Shown piece after piece: positions 1-7,419 of a stretch of DNA of 14,773 nt. Where the stretch lies: assembly GCA_029550985.1 (NCBI GenBank), contig JAKPGH010000013.1, forward strand, positions 1 through 14,773, read 5' to 3'. Origin of the DNA: Bacillota bacterium (GTDB lineage: Bacteria; Bacillota; Clostridia; Oscillospirales; Ruminococcaceae). A model generated the notes under the pieces. It had not been told where the DNA came from, made no database searches, and saw nothing but the letters and a program-made list of their open reading frames with translations. A program made the translations under genes and the position numbers. The first letter of the stretch is position 1. The number at the start of each line of letters is the position of its first letter.

Positions 1-122
1 ATGTTTACCCCAAAGGAATAGACGTTGAAGACACCCAAACCAAGAAGCAGAGGCAGAATAAACAGATAGGCCGAAACGGCCTCCCTGCGTGCCTGCCGGC
101 TGCATCTTTTCCGTTGCAGCAC
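1..122 (-). CDS. ABC sugar transporter permease (MalF/UgpA-like), N-terminal fragment
   Basis: Only the first 40 codons are present; the gene runs off the left edge. The peptide starts with a short basic stretch (residues about 4-14, rich in Arg/Lys) and continues into a first membrane helix reading AYLFILPLLLGLGVFNVYSF. This is the typical opening of binding-protein-dependent sugar permeases of the MalF/UgpA class. The start is GTG at 122, chosen because AGGGGG lies 7 nt upstream and no in-frame ATG exists nearby. It follows the sugar-binding lipoprotein gene on the same strand after 92 nt containing a strong hairpin, so it should be the membrane half of the same importer. A second permease gene probably follows outside the window. 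The substrate cannot be told. The fragment is short, so the call rests on the signature helix plus context. Confidence 0.8.
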   Translation of the reverse strand, partial: MLQRKRCSRQARREAVSAYLFILPLLLGLGVFNVYSFGVN

Positions 123-153
123 GATACCGCCCCCTGTGCAAAATCAATCAATT

Positions 154-184
154 AAGCCCGGCGGATGTTTTCTCCGCCGGGCTT
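154..184 (-). terminator. Intercistronic hairpin between binding-protein and permease genes
   Basis: A perfect 12-bp GC-rich stem (AAGCCCGGCGGA at 154-165 pairing with TCCGCCGGGCTT at 173-184) has a 7-nt loop. It lies 30 nt after the stop codon of the binding-protein gene and 32 nt before the permease GTG. On the minus-strand transcript it is followed by AATTGATTGATTTT, which is T-rich but lacks a clean U run. It probably acts as a partial terminator or 3'-end stabiliser giving more binding protein than permease. That arrangement is common in ABC import operons; the role here is inferred. Confidence 0.7.
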
Positions 185-214
185 CCGGCGCTGAAAGTGC
201 AATAAGTGATGGCG

Positions 215-1555
215 TTATTTCTTGTTGTATTCGTCGATGTACTTCTGGGAAATTTCGGCCAGCTGCTTGCAGCCCTCTTCGGCGGTAATTTCCTTGTTGT
301 AAATCTTGTTGGTGATATCGGTCTGGTCCTGACCCCAACTGGGTCCCGCCGGATGGAAGGGATAAGGCGCCGAAATGTTGGCCTGTTTAGGGAACACCTC
401 GGCGGGAATGTTCTTAAACTGCGGAGAATAGAATTCCTGGGCGGAGATGCAGGCAGGCATCATAATTCTGGCTTCCGCCTGCATTCTGGAGGACTCCTCC
501 CCCGCCATGTATTTCAGGAAGGTCCAGGCGGCGTCCTTGTTCTTGGAGTTGGCGCTCATGGCAAAACTGATGCCGCCAACGGCGCACTTGTTGTTGTCGT
601 CCTTCTTGGGCATGGTGACAAGGCCGATGTCTTTGGCGATGTCGCATTCATCCAGCACAATAGCTTTCCAGCTGCCCACGTAGACCATGGCCGCCCGTCC
701 GGAGATGAACAAGTCGGTGCCCTTGGTGTCGGAAAGGACCTTGTTGGGAGGCATGATGTTGGCGTCCATCAGGGCCACGATGTCCTCAAAAGCTTTGATG
801 GTGCCGGGAGCCGCCCAGTTCTGGGTCTGCAGGTCGGGATAGAGGTTGACGCCGTTCTGGGTGATAAACTGGAGGTACGAGGGCTGGCCGTCCAGCTCCA
901 TGACCATGGGGTACTCGCTGCCTCCCGCGGCGGCAATTTTATCCCGCAACTGGGCGCCGAGGTCCACCATATCCTGCCAGGTCCATCCCTCTTTGGGATA
1001 CTCCACGCCGTACTTGTCAAAAATCGCCTTGTTGTAGGCCACCACGACGCTGTCCGAGTTGATGGGAATGCCCCACTGTTTGCCATTGTACTGGTACATG
1101 GAGACGGCACCTTCCGCCCAGAGGCTTAAGTCCACCTTGTCGGCGGCGATGTAGCTGTCCAAAGGCTCCAGCACGCCGGCGTCGGCATATTTGGGCATAT
1201 ACACGTTCATCCAGTAAACGTCCGGATCATTTTTGGACCCCGCCGCGGCGTCCAACTTGGTCCAGTACTGGTCCCAGGGAGTCAGAATCAGCTCCACCTT
1301 GATGTTGGGGTTTTCCTCCATAAATTTTGCGATAATCTGCTCGTATGTAGGCTTTTGGTTTTCGTCCCACATGCCAAAGGTAATGGTGACGGGCTCGGCA
1401 GCGGGAGCCGGCGCGGAAGCCGACGGAGATGCGGAGCCCTGCCCCGCAGGGGACGCCGCCTGCGAAGATGCGGGACTAGGTGCGCTTGAATTGGTGCAAG
1501 ATGTCAGGCCGAGAATGAGGCAGATGCTAAGGACAATCAATAACACCTTTTTCAT
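215..1555 (-). CDS. ABC transporter sugar-binding lipoprotein (solute-binding family 1)
   Basis: A 446-residue extracellular solute-binding protein. Residues 1-20 form a lipoprotein signal: MKK, a hydrophobic core, then the lipobox LTSC with Cys20 as the lipidation site. A Ser/Ala/Pro-rich tether follows to about residue 52. The fold begins at VTITFGMWDENQKPTYEQII, and the next part (FMEENPNIKVELILTPWDQY) is typical of family 1 sugar-binding proteins. ATG at 1555 is preferred over an upstream ATG at 1585: GGAGGT lies 10 nt before it and it places the signal peptide correctly. The gene sits between a LacI-type regulator upstream and a permease downstream on the same strand. No copy of the LacI operator is present in the 89 nt before it, so it is probably co-transcribed with the regulator. 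The ligand is likely a mono- or oligosaccharide, but nothing in the sequence fixes which. Confidence 0.93.
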   Translation of the reverse strand: MKKVLLIVLSICLILGLTSCTNSSAPSPASSQAASPAGQGSASPSASAPAPAAEPVTITFGMWDENQKPTYEQIIAKFMEENPNIKVELILTPWDQYWTKLDAAAGSKNDPDVYWMNVYMPKYADAGVLEPLDSYIAADKVDLSLWAEGAVSMYQYNGKQWGIPINSDSVVVAYNKAIFDKYGVEYPKEGWTWQDMVDLGAQLRDKIAAAGGSEYPMVMELDGQPSYLQFITQNGVNLYPDLQTQNWAAPGTIKAFEDIVALMDANIMPPNKVLSDTKGTDLFISGRAAMVYVGSWKAIVLDECDIAKDIGLVTMPKKDDNNKCAVGGISFAMSANSKNKDAAWTFLKYMAGEESSRMQAEARIMMPACISAQEFYSPQFKNIPAEVFPKQANISAPYPFHPAGPSWGQDQTDITNKIYNKEITAEEGCKQLAEISQKYIDEYNKK

Positions 1556-1644
1556 ACGGGAAGATACCTCCATTCCATAATTCAAGAGCGTTCGGATCGG
1601 GCTATTGTCAGCCTGCCAGATACAGGCCCAGTTCCAATTACAAA

Positions 1645-2658
1645 TTACAAAGCGTCCCGGGGCGGGCAGCAGCTTTCCCGCACAATCAGCCGGTGGGGCA
1701 GCACCACATGGGTCTGCTCCAGGGGGACTCCCTTCATTAAGGAAAGGAGCATCCCGGCGGCCTGGCGGCCGATTTCCTCCATGGGCTGGTGGATGGTGGT
1801 GAGCTTGGGCCGCAGCACCGAAGCCAAATTGATGTCGTCAAATCCGGTGATGGAAACATCCTCCGGCAGCCGGTAGCCCCGGTCCAGCAGATAGTTTGCA
1901 GCCCCCAGAGCCAGTTCGTCCGCCACGCAGAACAAAGCAGTGGGAGGCGGGGTTTCCCGGAACAGCTGCTCGGCGGCGGCCTCTCCCTCCTCCATGGTGC
2001 AGGCGGCGGTGACCAGATACCGCTCCTCCACCGGCAGGCCGTGTTCCGCCATGGCTCGCAGGTAGCCGCGCCGCCGCAAATCGTTGAGGGTGTAGCTGTC
2101 CGACACAAAGATGCCGCCAATTCGCCGGTGGCCCAGCCGAATCAAATAGGAGACGGTGTCGTAGGCGGCCCGCTCGTCGTCGATGCCAACGGTGGGTAGG
2201 CAAGAACCGGGAACATTGACGCTGGCCAGCACCAGGGGAACCTCCACCAGGGGGAGAATTTCCTCCATCTGCCGGGGGGTGTTTTCGTGGAGCAGGATGA
2301 TGCCGTCCACCCGGCGCTCCCTGAGAATGGCAAAGGCCCGTTTTTGCCGCTCCATATCGGTGTAGATGTTGGAGAGGATGACGTTGTACCCGTGCTCGTT
2401 GGCGCCGGCTTCGATGCCCGAAATCACCTTGGCGTGGAACAAATCCGACACATTGGGCACAATGACGCCGATTAAGCTGGATTTTCCCTGAATCAGTCCC
2501 CGGGCCAGGGAATTGGGCCGGTAGCCGTAGCGCTCCACTTCCTCCAGCACTCGGGCCTGCAGGGCCTTGCTCACCGGTTTGGTGCCGTTCAGCACTCTGG
2601 AAACCGTTGCCGGCGACACTCCGGCTTTTCTGGCAATGAATTTGATGTCGACCTGCAT
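1645..2658 (-). CDS. LacI-family transcriptional regulator
   Basis: A 337-residue LacI/GalR repressor of normal length. Residues 3-25 are the helix-turn-helix (IKFIARKAGVSPATVSRVLN). The hinge helix is PNSLARGL at 48-55, with Leu55 in the position that intercalates into the operator centre in this family. From about residue 60 a periplasmic-binding-protein-like ligand domain follows (SLIGVIVPNVSDLFHAKVI; later SITGFDDINLASVLRP). There is no C-terminal tetramerisation helix, so a dimer is expected. The start at 2658 is chosen because the longer reading frame from 2736 would run through this gene's own promoter, and the HTH begins right after this Met. GGGGAGGGG precedes it at short spacing. 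Its promoter contains a palindrome repeated in the divergent kinase promoter, so it most likely represses itself and the rightward operon. The inducer is probably the transported sugar or its phosphate. Confidence 0.95.
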   Translation of the reverse strand: MQVDIKFIARKAGVSPATVSRVLNGTKPVSKALQARVLEEVERYGYRPNSLARGLIQGKSSLIGVIVPNVSDLFHAKVISGIEAGANEHGYNVILSNIYTDMERQKRAFAILRERRVDGIILLHENTPRQMEEILPLVEVPLVLASVNVPGSCLPTVGIDDERAAYDTVSYLIRLGHRRIGGIFVSDSYTLNDLRRRGYLRAMAEHGLPVEERYLVTAACTMEEGEAAAEQLFRETPPPTALFCVADELALGAANYLLDRGYRLPEDVSITGFDDINLASVLRPKLTTIHQPMEEIGRQAAGMLLSLMKGVPLEQTHVVLPHRLIVRESCCPPRDAL

Positions 2659-2695
2659 GGCCCCTCCCCATCCGCATCCTTGCTTTGTTGTCACT

Positions 2696-2723
2696 ATTAT
2701 ATAGGAAAACCTTTTCCTGTCAA
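2696..2723 (-). promoter_or_regulatory. Promoter with embedded LacI-type operator for the regulator gene
   Basis: Reading leftward, a perfect -35 TTGACA (2723-2718) and a perfect -10 TATAAT (2701-2696) are separated by 16 bp. The palindrome AGGAAAACCTTTTCCT (2703-2718 on the plus strand; 7-bp arms, 2-bp centre) fills the spacer and overlaps the last base of the -35. A bound repressor would block RNA polymerase directly. The predicted transcript starts near 2689, about 30 nt before the LacI ATG at 2658. The same palindrome recurs, inverted, at 2891-2906. Confidence 0.88.
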
Positions 2724-2885
2724 TGATTTCTTTCAATTTTTCATAATTTATAACCCTGCTGTAAATCTTTCAAAGTGCAAACCCTTTGTCCAAACCATTT
2801 TTCTGTCACATTTTGCAGTCTGCCGACTTCCTTTCGGTCAGACAGACGAAAAAGAGGGTGGGGCTGCGGAATCTATGTTTCCAGG

Positions 2886-2913
2886 TTGACAGGAAAAGGT
2901 TTTCCTGTATACT
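2886..2913 (+). promoter_or_regulatory. Promoter with embedded LacI-type operator for the kinase operon
   Basis: Reading rightward, -35 TTGACA (2886-2891), a 16-bp spacer and -10 TATACT (2908-2913). The palindrome AGGAAAAGGTTTTCCT occupies 2891-2906, between the two boxes, in the same geometry as in the divergent regulator promoter. The operator centres are 188 bp apart, about 18 helical turns. The predicted start is near 2920, giving a leader of roughly 37 nt to the kinase ATG at 2957. Apart from the two promoters, the 298-nt gap between the divergent genes holds only AT-rich sequence with no further feature I can support. Confidence 0.88.
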
Positions 2914-2956
2914 GAAACTGTCTGAATCCCCCATGTTAGGACGGTGAGGTATCTCT

Positions 2957-3859
2957 ATGAGCCGAGTTGCCGTAATTGCGCAGATGAACGTTGACATGAT
3001 ATTTGCCGGATTCCCCGGTTTTCCCTTATTGGGGGAAGAAGTGTTTGCCGAACGGTTCGAAATTCAGCTGGGGGGAGGCCCTCAGGTTCTGCCCATTTTG
3101 CTTTCCCGGATGGGGATTCCCGCCAAGTTGGGCACCTTTCTGGGAGACGACCTGCTCAGCCGTTTTTCCCTGCAGCTACTGGAGCAGGAGGGCTTTCACA
3201 ACGTGCACAACCTGTACCGCGGGAAGGGCAAGCCGGTGGTGATTACCAGCGTCTTTTCCTTTCCGGAAGACCGCTCCTTCCTTGCCTACAACGAACGGGC
3301 GTCCGACGCGGACCTTTCCGACCAGGAGGTCTACGACTTTTTGAAAGGCAGCCAGGTGTGCTTTGCCCCTCAAAGCGAGGCGGTGCTAAAAAAACTTAAA
3401 CAGGACGGCACCATCGTTGTCTACGACGTGGGTTGGAGCGACCAGCTGCGGCTGGAAAATTACAAACACATCCTCCGCCACACCGACGTGTTCGTCCCCA
3501 ACGACAAAGAGGCCATGAAGCTGACCGACACCGCCACTCCTGAGGAGGCGCTGCGCTGCTTGGGAGAATACGTCAAATACCCGGTGGTCAAGACGGGCAA
3601 ATCCGGCTGCATGGCGCTGCTGGACGGGGAAATCGTCCGGGTGGGGGCGGTGGAGCACCTGATCCCCGTGGACACCACTGGCGCCGGAGACAACTTCCTG
3701 GCGGGAATCATTTACGGCATCTGCCAGGGGTGGGACATGATAAAATCCATGCAGATGGCCAACGTCATGGGAGGGTATTCCACGCTGGAGATGGGCTGTT
3801 TTAAAGCCAACATTACTGTGGAAAAAGCCATGGAGCTGATGAAGTATTATGAACAGTAA
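2957..3859 (+). CDS. PfkB-family carbohydrate kinase
   Basis: A 300-residue cytoplasmic sugar or nucleoside kinase of the ribokinase/PfkB family, at the usual family length. Visible motifs are the N-terminal substrate region with GGG at 39-41 (the family's sugar-contacting Gly-Gly), a PNDKEA motif at 181-186 (the N-x-x-E phosphate/Mg site), and DTTGAGD at 239-245 with Asp245 as the expected catalytic base. It presumably phosphorylates the imported sugar or a product made by the downstream amidohydrolase, using ATP. ATG at 2957 has GGTGAGG 7 nt upstream. It is the first gene of a LacI-controlled operon; its stop overlaps the MFS gene by 11 nt. The substrate (ketohexose, ribose, inositol derivative, nucleoside or other) cannot be read from the sequence. 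Confidence 0.92.
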   Translation: MSRVAVIAQMNVDMIFAGFPGFPLLGEEVFAERFEIQLGGGPQVLPILLSRMGIPAKLGTFLGDDLLSRFSLQLLEQEGFHNVHNLYRGKGKPVVITSVFSFPEDRSFLAYNERASDADLSDQEVYDFLKGSQVCFAPQSEAVLKKLKQDGTIVVYDVGWSDQLRLENYKHILRHTDVFVPNDKEAMKLTDTATPEEALRCLGEYVKYPVVKTGKSGCMALLDGEIVRVGAVEHLIPVDTTGAGDNFLAGIIYGICQGWDMIKSMQMANVMGGYSTLEMGCFKANITVEKAMELMKYYEQ

Positions 3860-5045
3860 GCCCTCTCCCCTCACCCTGCGCCGGTATTTCCCCTGGTTTT
3901 TCCTCTATGCGATGGCTTGCCCCATGGCGTTTCCCATCACCCCCGCCATCATCAGCGGACTGGGAATTCCCGACTATATGTTTGGCATTGCCTTTGCCGC
4001 CATGAGCTTTTTTTCCTTTCTGCTGGCGCCGTTTTGGGGAAGGCTCAGCGACGCTTACGGCCGAGGGCCCATCCTCACCATTACGGTGTTGGGAAGCGCC
4101 GTAGGGCAAACCATTCTCTGCTTTTGCTGCAACGCGCCCACTTTGATTCTGGCCCGCGGGGTCACCGGCTGCTTTAACGGAGGCCACCTCATTAACTCCA
4201 TGGCCTACTTTGCCGAGGCAAGCGGCGGGGAAATGCGCAACCGGAACCTGGCCCTGCACGTCACCTGCAGCACCCTGTTCAGCGCGTTGGGCTATCTGGT
4301 GGGCGGCTTGCTGGGGGATATTTCCCACGGCTACACCTTCGCCCTGCAAATCGGACTGCTGACCCTTTGCGGCGTCACCCTGCTGCCTTTGGTGGGAGAA
4401 CCTCCCCGCCATAAGGCTGCGGTGACGCAAGCCCCCAGTCCGCTGGAGGCGTTTCGCAGCGCCAGAGCGTTTATGAATCCTGCCCTGCTGGTTTCCCTGG
4501 CTCTTACCGTCACCGTCACCGTGGGAACCAACTTGTTTGACGAAGCCTACAATTACTTTTTAAACAAGAATTTGCAGTTTCCGCCCTCTTACATCGGGAT
4601 GGTGCGGGCGGCAATGGGCCTGTTGGGGCTCGCCGGCTATTATCTGGTGTGCCGCCGCCTGCTGCAGTCCCGCAGGCTGGCAGTCTCTCAGGCTATTCTT
4701 TACGGCCTCTGCGCTTTGGCTCTGGCCGCGGTGTTCTGTGCCCGGGGCAGGGCCGATTTGCTGTGCTTCGCCATAGCCTTCAGCTTGTTCAACTCCATCG
4801 CCAATTCCCTGCTGCAGGTGATGGTGGTGGGTTCCGCACCGCCTGCGCAAATGGGGGCCACCGCCGGCCTCTTTCAGTCCTCCAAAACAATGGGGAGCGT
4901 CATCGGCTCCCTGCTTTCGGGGTTTGTCTACACCATTGACAACACCCTGCCCTTTCTGGCAGCCGCTTTTCTCTTTGGAACCGCAACCGTCGTCGCCCTG
5001 GCGGCGCGGTTTATCTCCGTCAAACAGATGGACCCATCACTTTAG
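3849..5045 (+). CDS. Major facilitator superfamily transporter
   Basis: A 398-residue polytopic membrane protein, the usual size for a 12-helix MFS permease. A hydrophobic first helix (about residues 12-35) is followed by a second, then by GRLSDAYGRGP at 64-74. That is the conserved MFS motif A in the loop between helices 2 and 3. More hydrophobic segments continue to the C-terminus. The ATG at 3849 lies inside the last codons of the kinase gene (11-nt overlap) with only a weak GGAG 13 nt upstream, so translation is probably coupled to the kinase. Its place between a sugar kinase and an amidohydrolase suggests uptake of the same or a related compound, or export of a by-product. The same regulon also holds an ABC importer, so two transporters serve one pathway. 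The substrate is unknown. Confidence 0.9.
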   Translation: MNSKPSPLTLRRYFPWFFLYAMACPMAFPITPAIISGLGIPDYMFGIAFAAMSFFSFLLAPFWGRLSDAYGRGPILTITVLGSAVGQTILCFCCNAPTLILARGVTGCFNGGHLINSMAYFAEASGGEMRNRNLALHVTCSTLFSALGYLVGGLLGDISHGYTFALQIGLLTLCGVTLLPLVGEPPRHKAAVTQAPSPLEAFRSARAFMNPALLVSLALTVTVTVGTNLFDEAYNYFLNKNLQFPPSYIGMVRAAMGLLGLAGYYLVCRRLLQSRRLAVSQAILYGLCALALAAVFCARGRADLLCFAIAFSLFNSIANSLLQVMVVGSAPPAQMGATAGLFQSSKTMGSVIGSLLSGFVYTIDNTLPFLAAAFLFGTATVVALAARFISVKQMDPSL

Positions 5046-5056
5046 GAGGGTGCGCT

Positions 5057-6145
5057 ATGTTTTTTCAGTATCCCGTCAACGACGTTCACATCCACGCCTT
5101 TTCGCTGGAAACGGCCGACGCCACCCTGGCCATGGTGGAGGAACTGGGGTATCATAAGTTTAACATGCTCTCGGGTGCCTCCTACCTGCCCAGGTGGATG
5201 GCCAACAACCTGCTGTGCGCCTACATCAAGGCAAAATCCCGGGGGAAAGGCTACGCCTTCGCGGCGGTCCACTATCCGGAAACGGGGATTCCCTCCGCCG
5301 AGGATATGCTGGAGCAGGTCAAGCTCTACCGCTCCTTAGGGTTCGACGGCATCAAAATGATGGACGGCAAACCCACCATGCGCCGCCGGATTGGCGTGCC
5401 TCTGGACCACCCCGCCTACGACCCCATGTTCTCCTACCTGGAGGAAACGGGGTTTCCCGTGTTGTACCACGTCAACGACCCCTGGGAGTTCTGGTATTGG
5501 GACAAAATGCCCCAGTGGGCCAAGGCCCAGGGCAAGCTTCTCTGCTACGGCGCCGAAGGCTACGGCGGCTACCCCACCTTTGAGGAAATCGAAACAGAGG
5601 CCGTCAACATTCTGAAAAAGCACCCCCGGCTGAAAATTATCTTCGCCCACTTCTTCTTTACCTCCACCGATTTGGAAAAGACCCGCCGCTATTTCGACAC
5701 CTACCCCAACATGAGCTACGACATCACCCCCGGCTGGGAGATGTTCGAAAGCTTTGCCCAGCGGTATGACGACTGGCGCCGGTTCTTTGCCGAATACTCC
5801 CACCGGATTTTGTTTGGAACCGACACCTATTCCGGCCACTGGCGGGAGACGGTGGGCTGCCTGCGCAGGGTGATGGAAACCGACGAGGAATTCGTGGCCT
5901 TTGAGGAACACTGCAAGGGCCTCAACTTAGACCCGCAGACTTTACAGAACATCTACTATCACAACTTCTACCGGTACCTGCCCCAGGAGCCGGCGCCGCT
6001 GGATATTCCCGGGCTGCTGGCCTATGGGGAAACCCTCTACTCCCGCATCGACGCTCTGAAAAACGAGGACCGGGAGGCTCTTCGGCAGGAGGTGCGGGCG
6101 GTCTCTCAGGCCTTGTCGGAAGCCGGCGTAAAGATTGGTTTGTAA
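5057..6145 (+). CDS. Amidohydrolase-superfamily metal-dependent hydrolase (amidohydrolase_2 type)
   Basis: A 362-residue TIM-barrel hydrolase. Metal-site residues appear in family order: VHIH near the N-terminus (His11, His13), GIKMM with Lys100 near strand 3, His138 in LYHVND, His198 in IFAHFF, and Asp256 in LFGTDT. These fit the amidohydrolase_2 group, which covers hydrolases, lactonases and decarboxylases acting on ring-like or sugar-derived substrates. The ATG at 5057 is 11 nt after the MFS stop; the ribosome site AGGAGGG overlaps that stop, so the two are tightly coupled. It is the last clear member of the LacI-regulated operon. A role in opening a lactone or removing an acyl or amino group from the imported sugar is possible but is inference only. 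No signal peptide is visible, so it acts in the cytoplasm. Confidence 0.85.
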   Translation: MFFQYPVNDVHIHAFSLETADATLAMVEELGYHKFNMLSGASYLPRWMANNLLCAYIKAKSRGKGYAFAAVHYPETGIPSAEDMLEQVKLYRSLGFDGIKMMDGKPTMRRRIGVPLDHPAYDPMFSYLEETGFPVLYHVNDPWEFWYWDKMPQWAKAQGKLLCYGAEGYGGYPTFEEIETEAVNILKKHPRLKIIFAHFFFTSTDLEKTRRYFDTYPNMSYDITPGWEMFESFAQRYDDWRRFFAEYSHRILFGTDTYSGHWRETVGCLRRVMETDEEFVAFEEHCKGLNLDPQTLQNIYYHNFYRYLPQEPAPLDIPGLLAYGETLYSRIDALKNEDREALRQEVRAVSQALSEAGVKIGL

Positions 6146-6168
6146 GTTCCAGGAAAATGTGGTAGGAT
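6140..6168 (+). promoter_or_regulatory. Possible promoter for the flavodoxin-like gene
   Basis: TTGTAA (6140-6145, overlapping the amidohydrolase stop) and TAGGAT (6163-6168) are 17 bp apart. Each matches consensus at four of six positions, and TGG just before the -10 makes an extended -10 element. No terminator separates the amidohydrolase from the next gene, so read-through is also possible. Confidence 0.35.
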
Positions 6169-6214
6169 AAGTAACAATCAATCCAACACTTTGCGAAGAA
6201 AGGCCGGAGGTTTC

Positions 6215-6700
6215 ATGGTTATTGTGTACGAGTCCAAAACAGGCTTCACCAAACGATACGCCGACTGGCTTGCCCAGAAAACCGGAATGGAAATATTTTC
6301 GGTCAAAGATTTGGCAAAGGTGGACCGGAAGGAAGAAATCATCTTTCTGGGCTGGTTGAAGGCGGGCACCATTCAGGGGCTGAAGAAAGTGCGCGACTAT
6401 AACCTGAAAGCGGTTTGCGCCACCGGCACCGCCCCCGCCGCCGAACCCAACGAGCAAACCGTCAAGGCGAGGAACCGGATTGAACATCTGCCCTTTTTCT
6501 ACCTGCGGGGCGGCTGTCTGCCCTTGCGGGAAATGAAGGGCATGGATAAGGTACTGCTTTCCTGCTTTGTGGCGATGCTGAAAAAGCGCAAGAACCAGGA
6601 TGAAAAAGTAAGGGAGTCCATCGCCCATTTGGAAAACGGGTTTGACGGCGTCAGAGAGGAAAATCTCAAGCCCGTGCTGGAATGGCTCAGCGCAAGATAG
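6215..6700 (+). CDS. Flavodoxin-domain protein
   Basis: A 161-residue protein that opens with a beta strand and an FMN phosphate-binding loop: MVIVYESKTGFTKRYADWLA, with S-K-T-G-F-T at 7-12. FLGWLKAGTIQGLKK at 44-58 and ATGTAPA at 69-75 fit the second and third flavin loops of flavodoxin-like folds. It resembles small stand-alone flavodoxin-domain proteins of Firmicutes, distantly related to the HemG type. The electron-transfer role is assumed from the fold. The ATG at 6215 is chosen because GGAGG lies 4 nt upstream; a TTG at 6191 would add eight residues before the first strand. The gene is 69 nt after the amidohydrolase and 65 nt before TspO, on the same strand. The C-terminal half (about 100-161) is charged and helical and carries no motif I recognise. 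Confidence 0.72.
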   Translation: MVIVYESKTGFTKRYADWLAQKTGMEIFSVKDLAKVDRKEEIIFLGWLKAGTIQGLKKVRDYNLKAVCATGTAPAAEPNEQTVKARNRIEHLPFFYLRGGCLPLREMKGMDKVLLSCFVAMLKKRKNQDEKVRESIAHLENGFDGVREENLKPVLEWLSAR

Positions 6701-6765
6701 GGTAATAACAGCATCAGCGAATAAACCGGTTGATTTTGCGTATACTGTACCGGGGTGTATTTTAT

Positions 6766-7236
6766 ATGAAAAAAGTCAACTGGTTTGAGCTGTTGGAAAT
6801 GGTGCTCATCACGGAGCTGGTCGGCGTTCTGGGCAGCTTGCTTTCCGGCAACGTTAAGGAAACCTACACATCCTTCCACCAACCGCCGCTGGCGCCTCCG
6901 GGATGGGTTTTCGGCATTATCTGGCCGATTCTTTATCTTTTAATGGCCATTGCGGCTTATTGCATCCTGCAAATGGGGTCAAATCCGGACGGCAAAACGG
7001 CGATGGCGTTCTATTGGGCGCAGCTGATTGTCAACTTTTTCTGGCCCATCGTGTTTTTCCGTTGGCAACGGTTGTGGCTTTCCGTCGGCGTCATCGTTTT
7101 GCTGGACGTTCTGGTTTTGATTACCGCGATTCGATTCTACCAGCTGAAAAAAGCGGCGGGATATTTGATGGTTCCCTACCTGCTCTGGATTCTCTTCGCC
7201 ACCTACCTCAACATCGGAATTGCCGTGCTGAATTAA
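6766..7236 (+). CDS. tspO: TspO/MBR family membrane protein
   Basis: A 156-residue five-helix membrane protein. The signature PPLAPPGWVFGIIWPILY at 40-57 is characteristic of TspO/MBR (tryptophan-rich sensory protein / translocator protein). Later helices carry the usual aromatic residues (WAQLIVNFFWPIVFFRWQRLW, from about residue 82). TspO homologues bind or degrade porphyrins and affect stress and tetrapyrrole regulation; the role here is not shown. The start at 6766 is chosen over an upstream ATG at 6730: GGGGTG lies 8 nt before it and it matches the family's N-terminus. A lone -10-like TATACT sits at 6741-6746 with no convincing -35. A terminator follows 17 nt after the stop. The neighbour upstream is a flavodoxin-like gene; a shared redox or tetrapyrrole link is possible but unproven. 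Confidence 0.93.
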   Translation: MKKVNWFELLEMVLITELVGVLGSLLSGNVKETYTSFHQPPLAPPGWVFGIIWPILYLLMAIAAYCILQMGSNPDGKTAMAFYWAQLIVNFFWPIVFFRWQRLWLSVGVIVLLDVLVLITAIRFYQLKKAAGYLMVPYLLWILFATYLNIGIAVLN

Positions 7237-7253
7237 GTTATTCATTCAGAAAA

Positions 7254-7291
7254 ATCCTCTCTCTGTCGCCGCAGAGGGAGGATATCTTTTT
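7254..7291 (+). terminator. Intrinsic terminator after tspO
   Basis: A 12-bp stem (ATCCTCTCTCTG at 7254-7265 with CAGAGGGAGGAT at 7272-7283, one G-U pair in RNA) has a 6-nt loop. ATC and five T's (7287-7291) follow. It ends the tspO transcript and isolates it from the YeiH-like gene. Confidence 0.88.
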
Positions 7292-7419
7292 GCTGTTGTG
7301 ATTTTCAGCCGCCATTAAGTTAAATTTATATAACTATAAAAACTTATCATTTTATTTTATAAAGGAAAGGTGGTATAGTGGAGCAGTCAGATTTTTTAAA
7401 TTGGAGGCGCATTGGTACA

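Noticed and set aside
206..1129. Long open frame opposite the sugar-binding protein gene
   Set aside because: It mirrors codon bias of the real gene on the other strand, has no family motifs and no ribosome site; the opposite strand encodes a clear lipoprotein.
1556..1644. A separate LacI-controlled promoter for the sugar-binding protein gene
   Set aside because: No copy of the palindrome and no convincing -35/-10 pair; a CTGACA lies too far from any -10-like sequence. The small GCCTG/CAGGC stem there has no T tail.
2659..2736. N-terminal extension of the LacI-family regulator to an ATG at 2736
   Set aside because: The extension would cover the gene's own -35, operator and -10, and adds 26 residues before the family's HTH start.
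6726..6753. CCGGT/ACCGG repeat around a TATACT upstream of tspO as an operator
   Set aside because: The arms are only 5 bp, there is no -35, and such short repeats are expected by chance.
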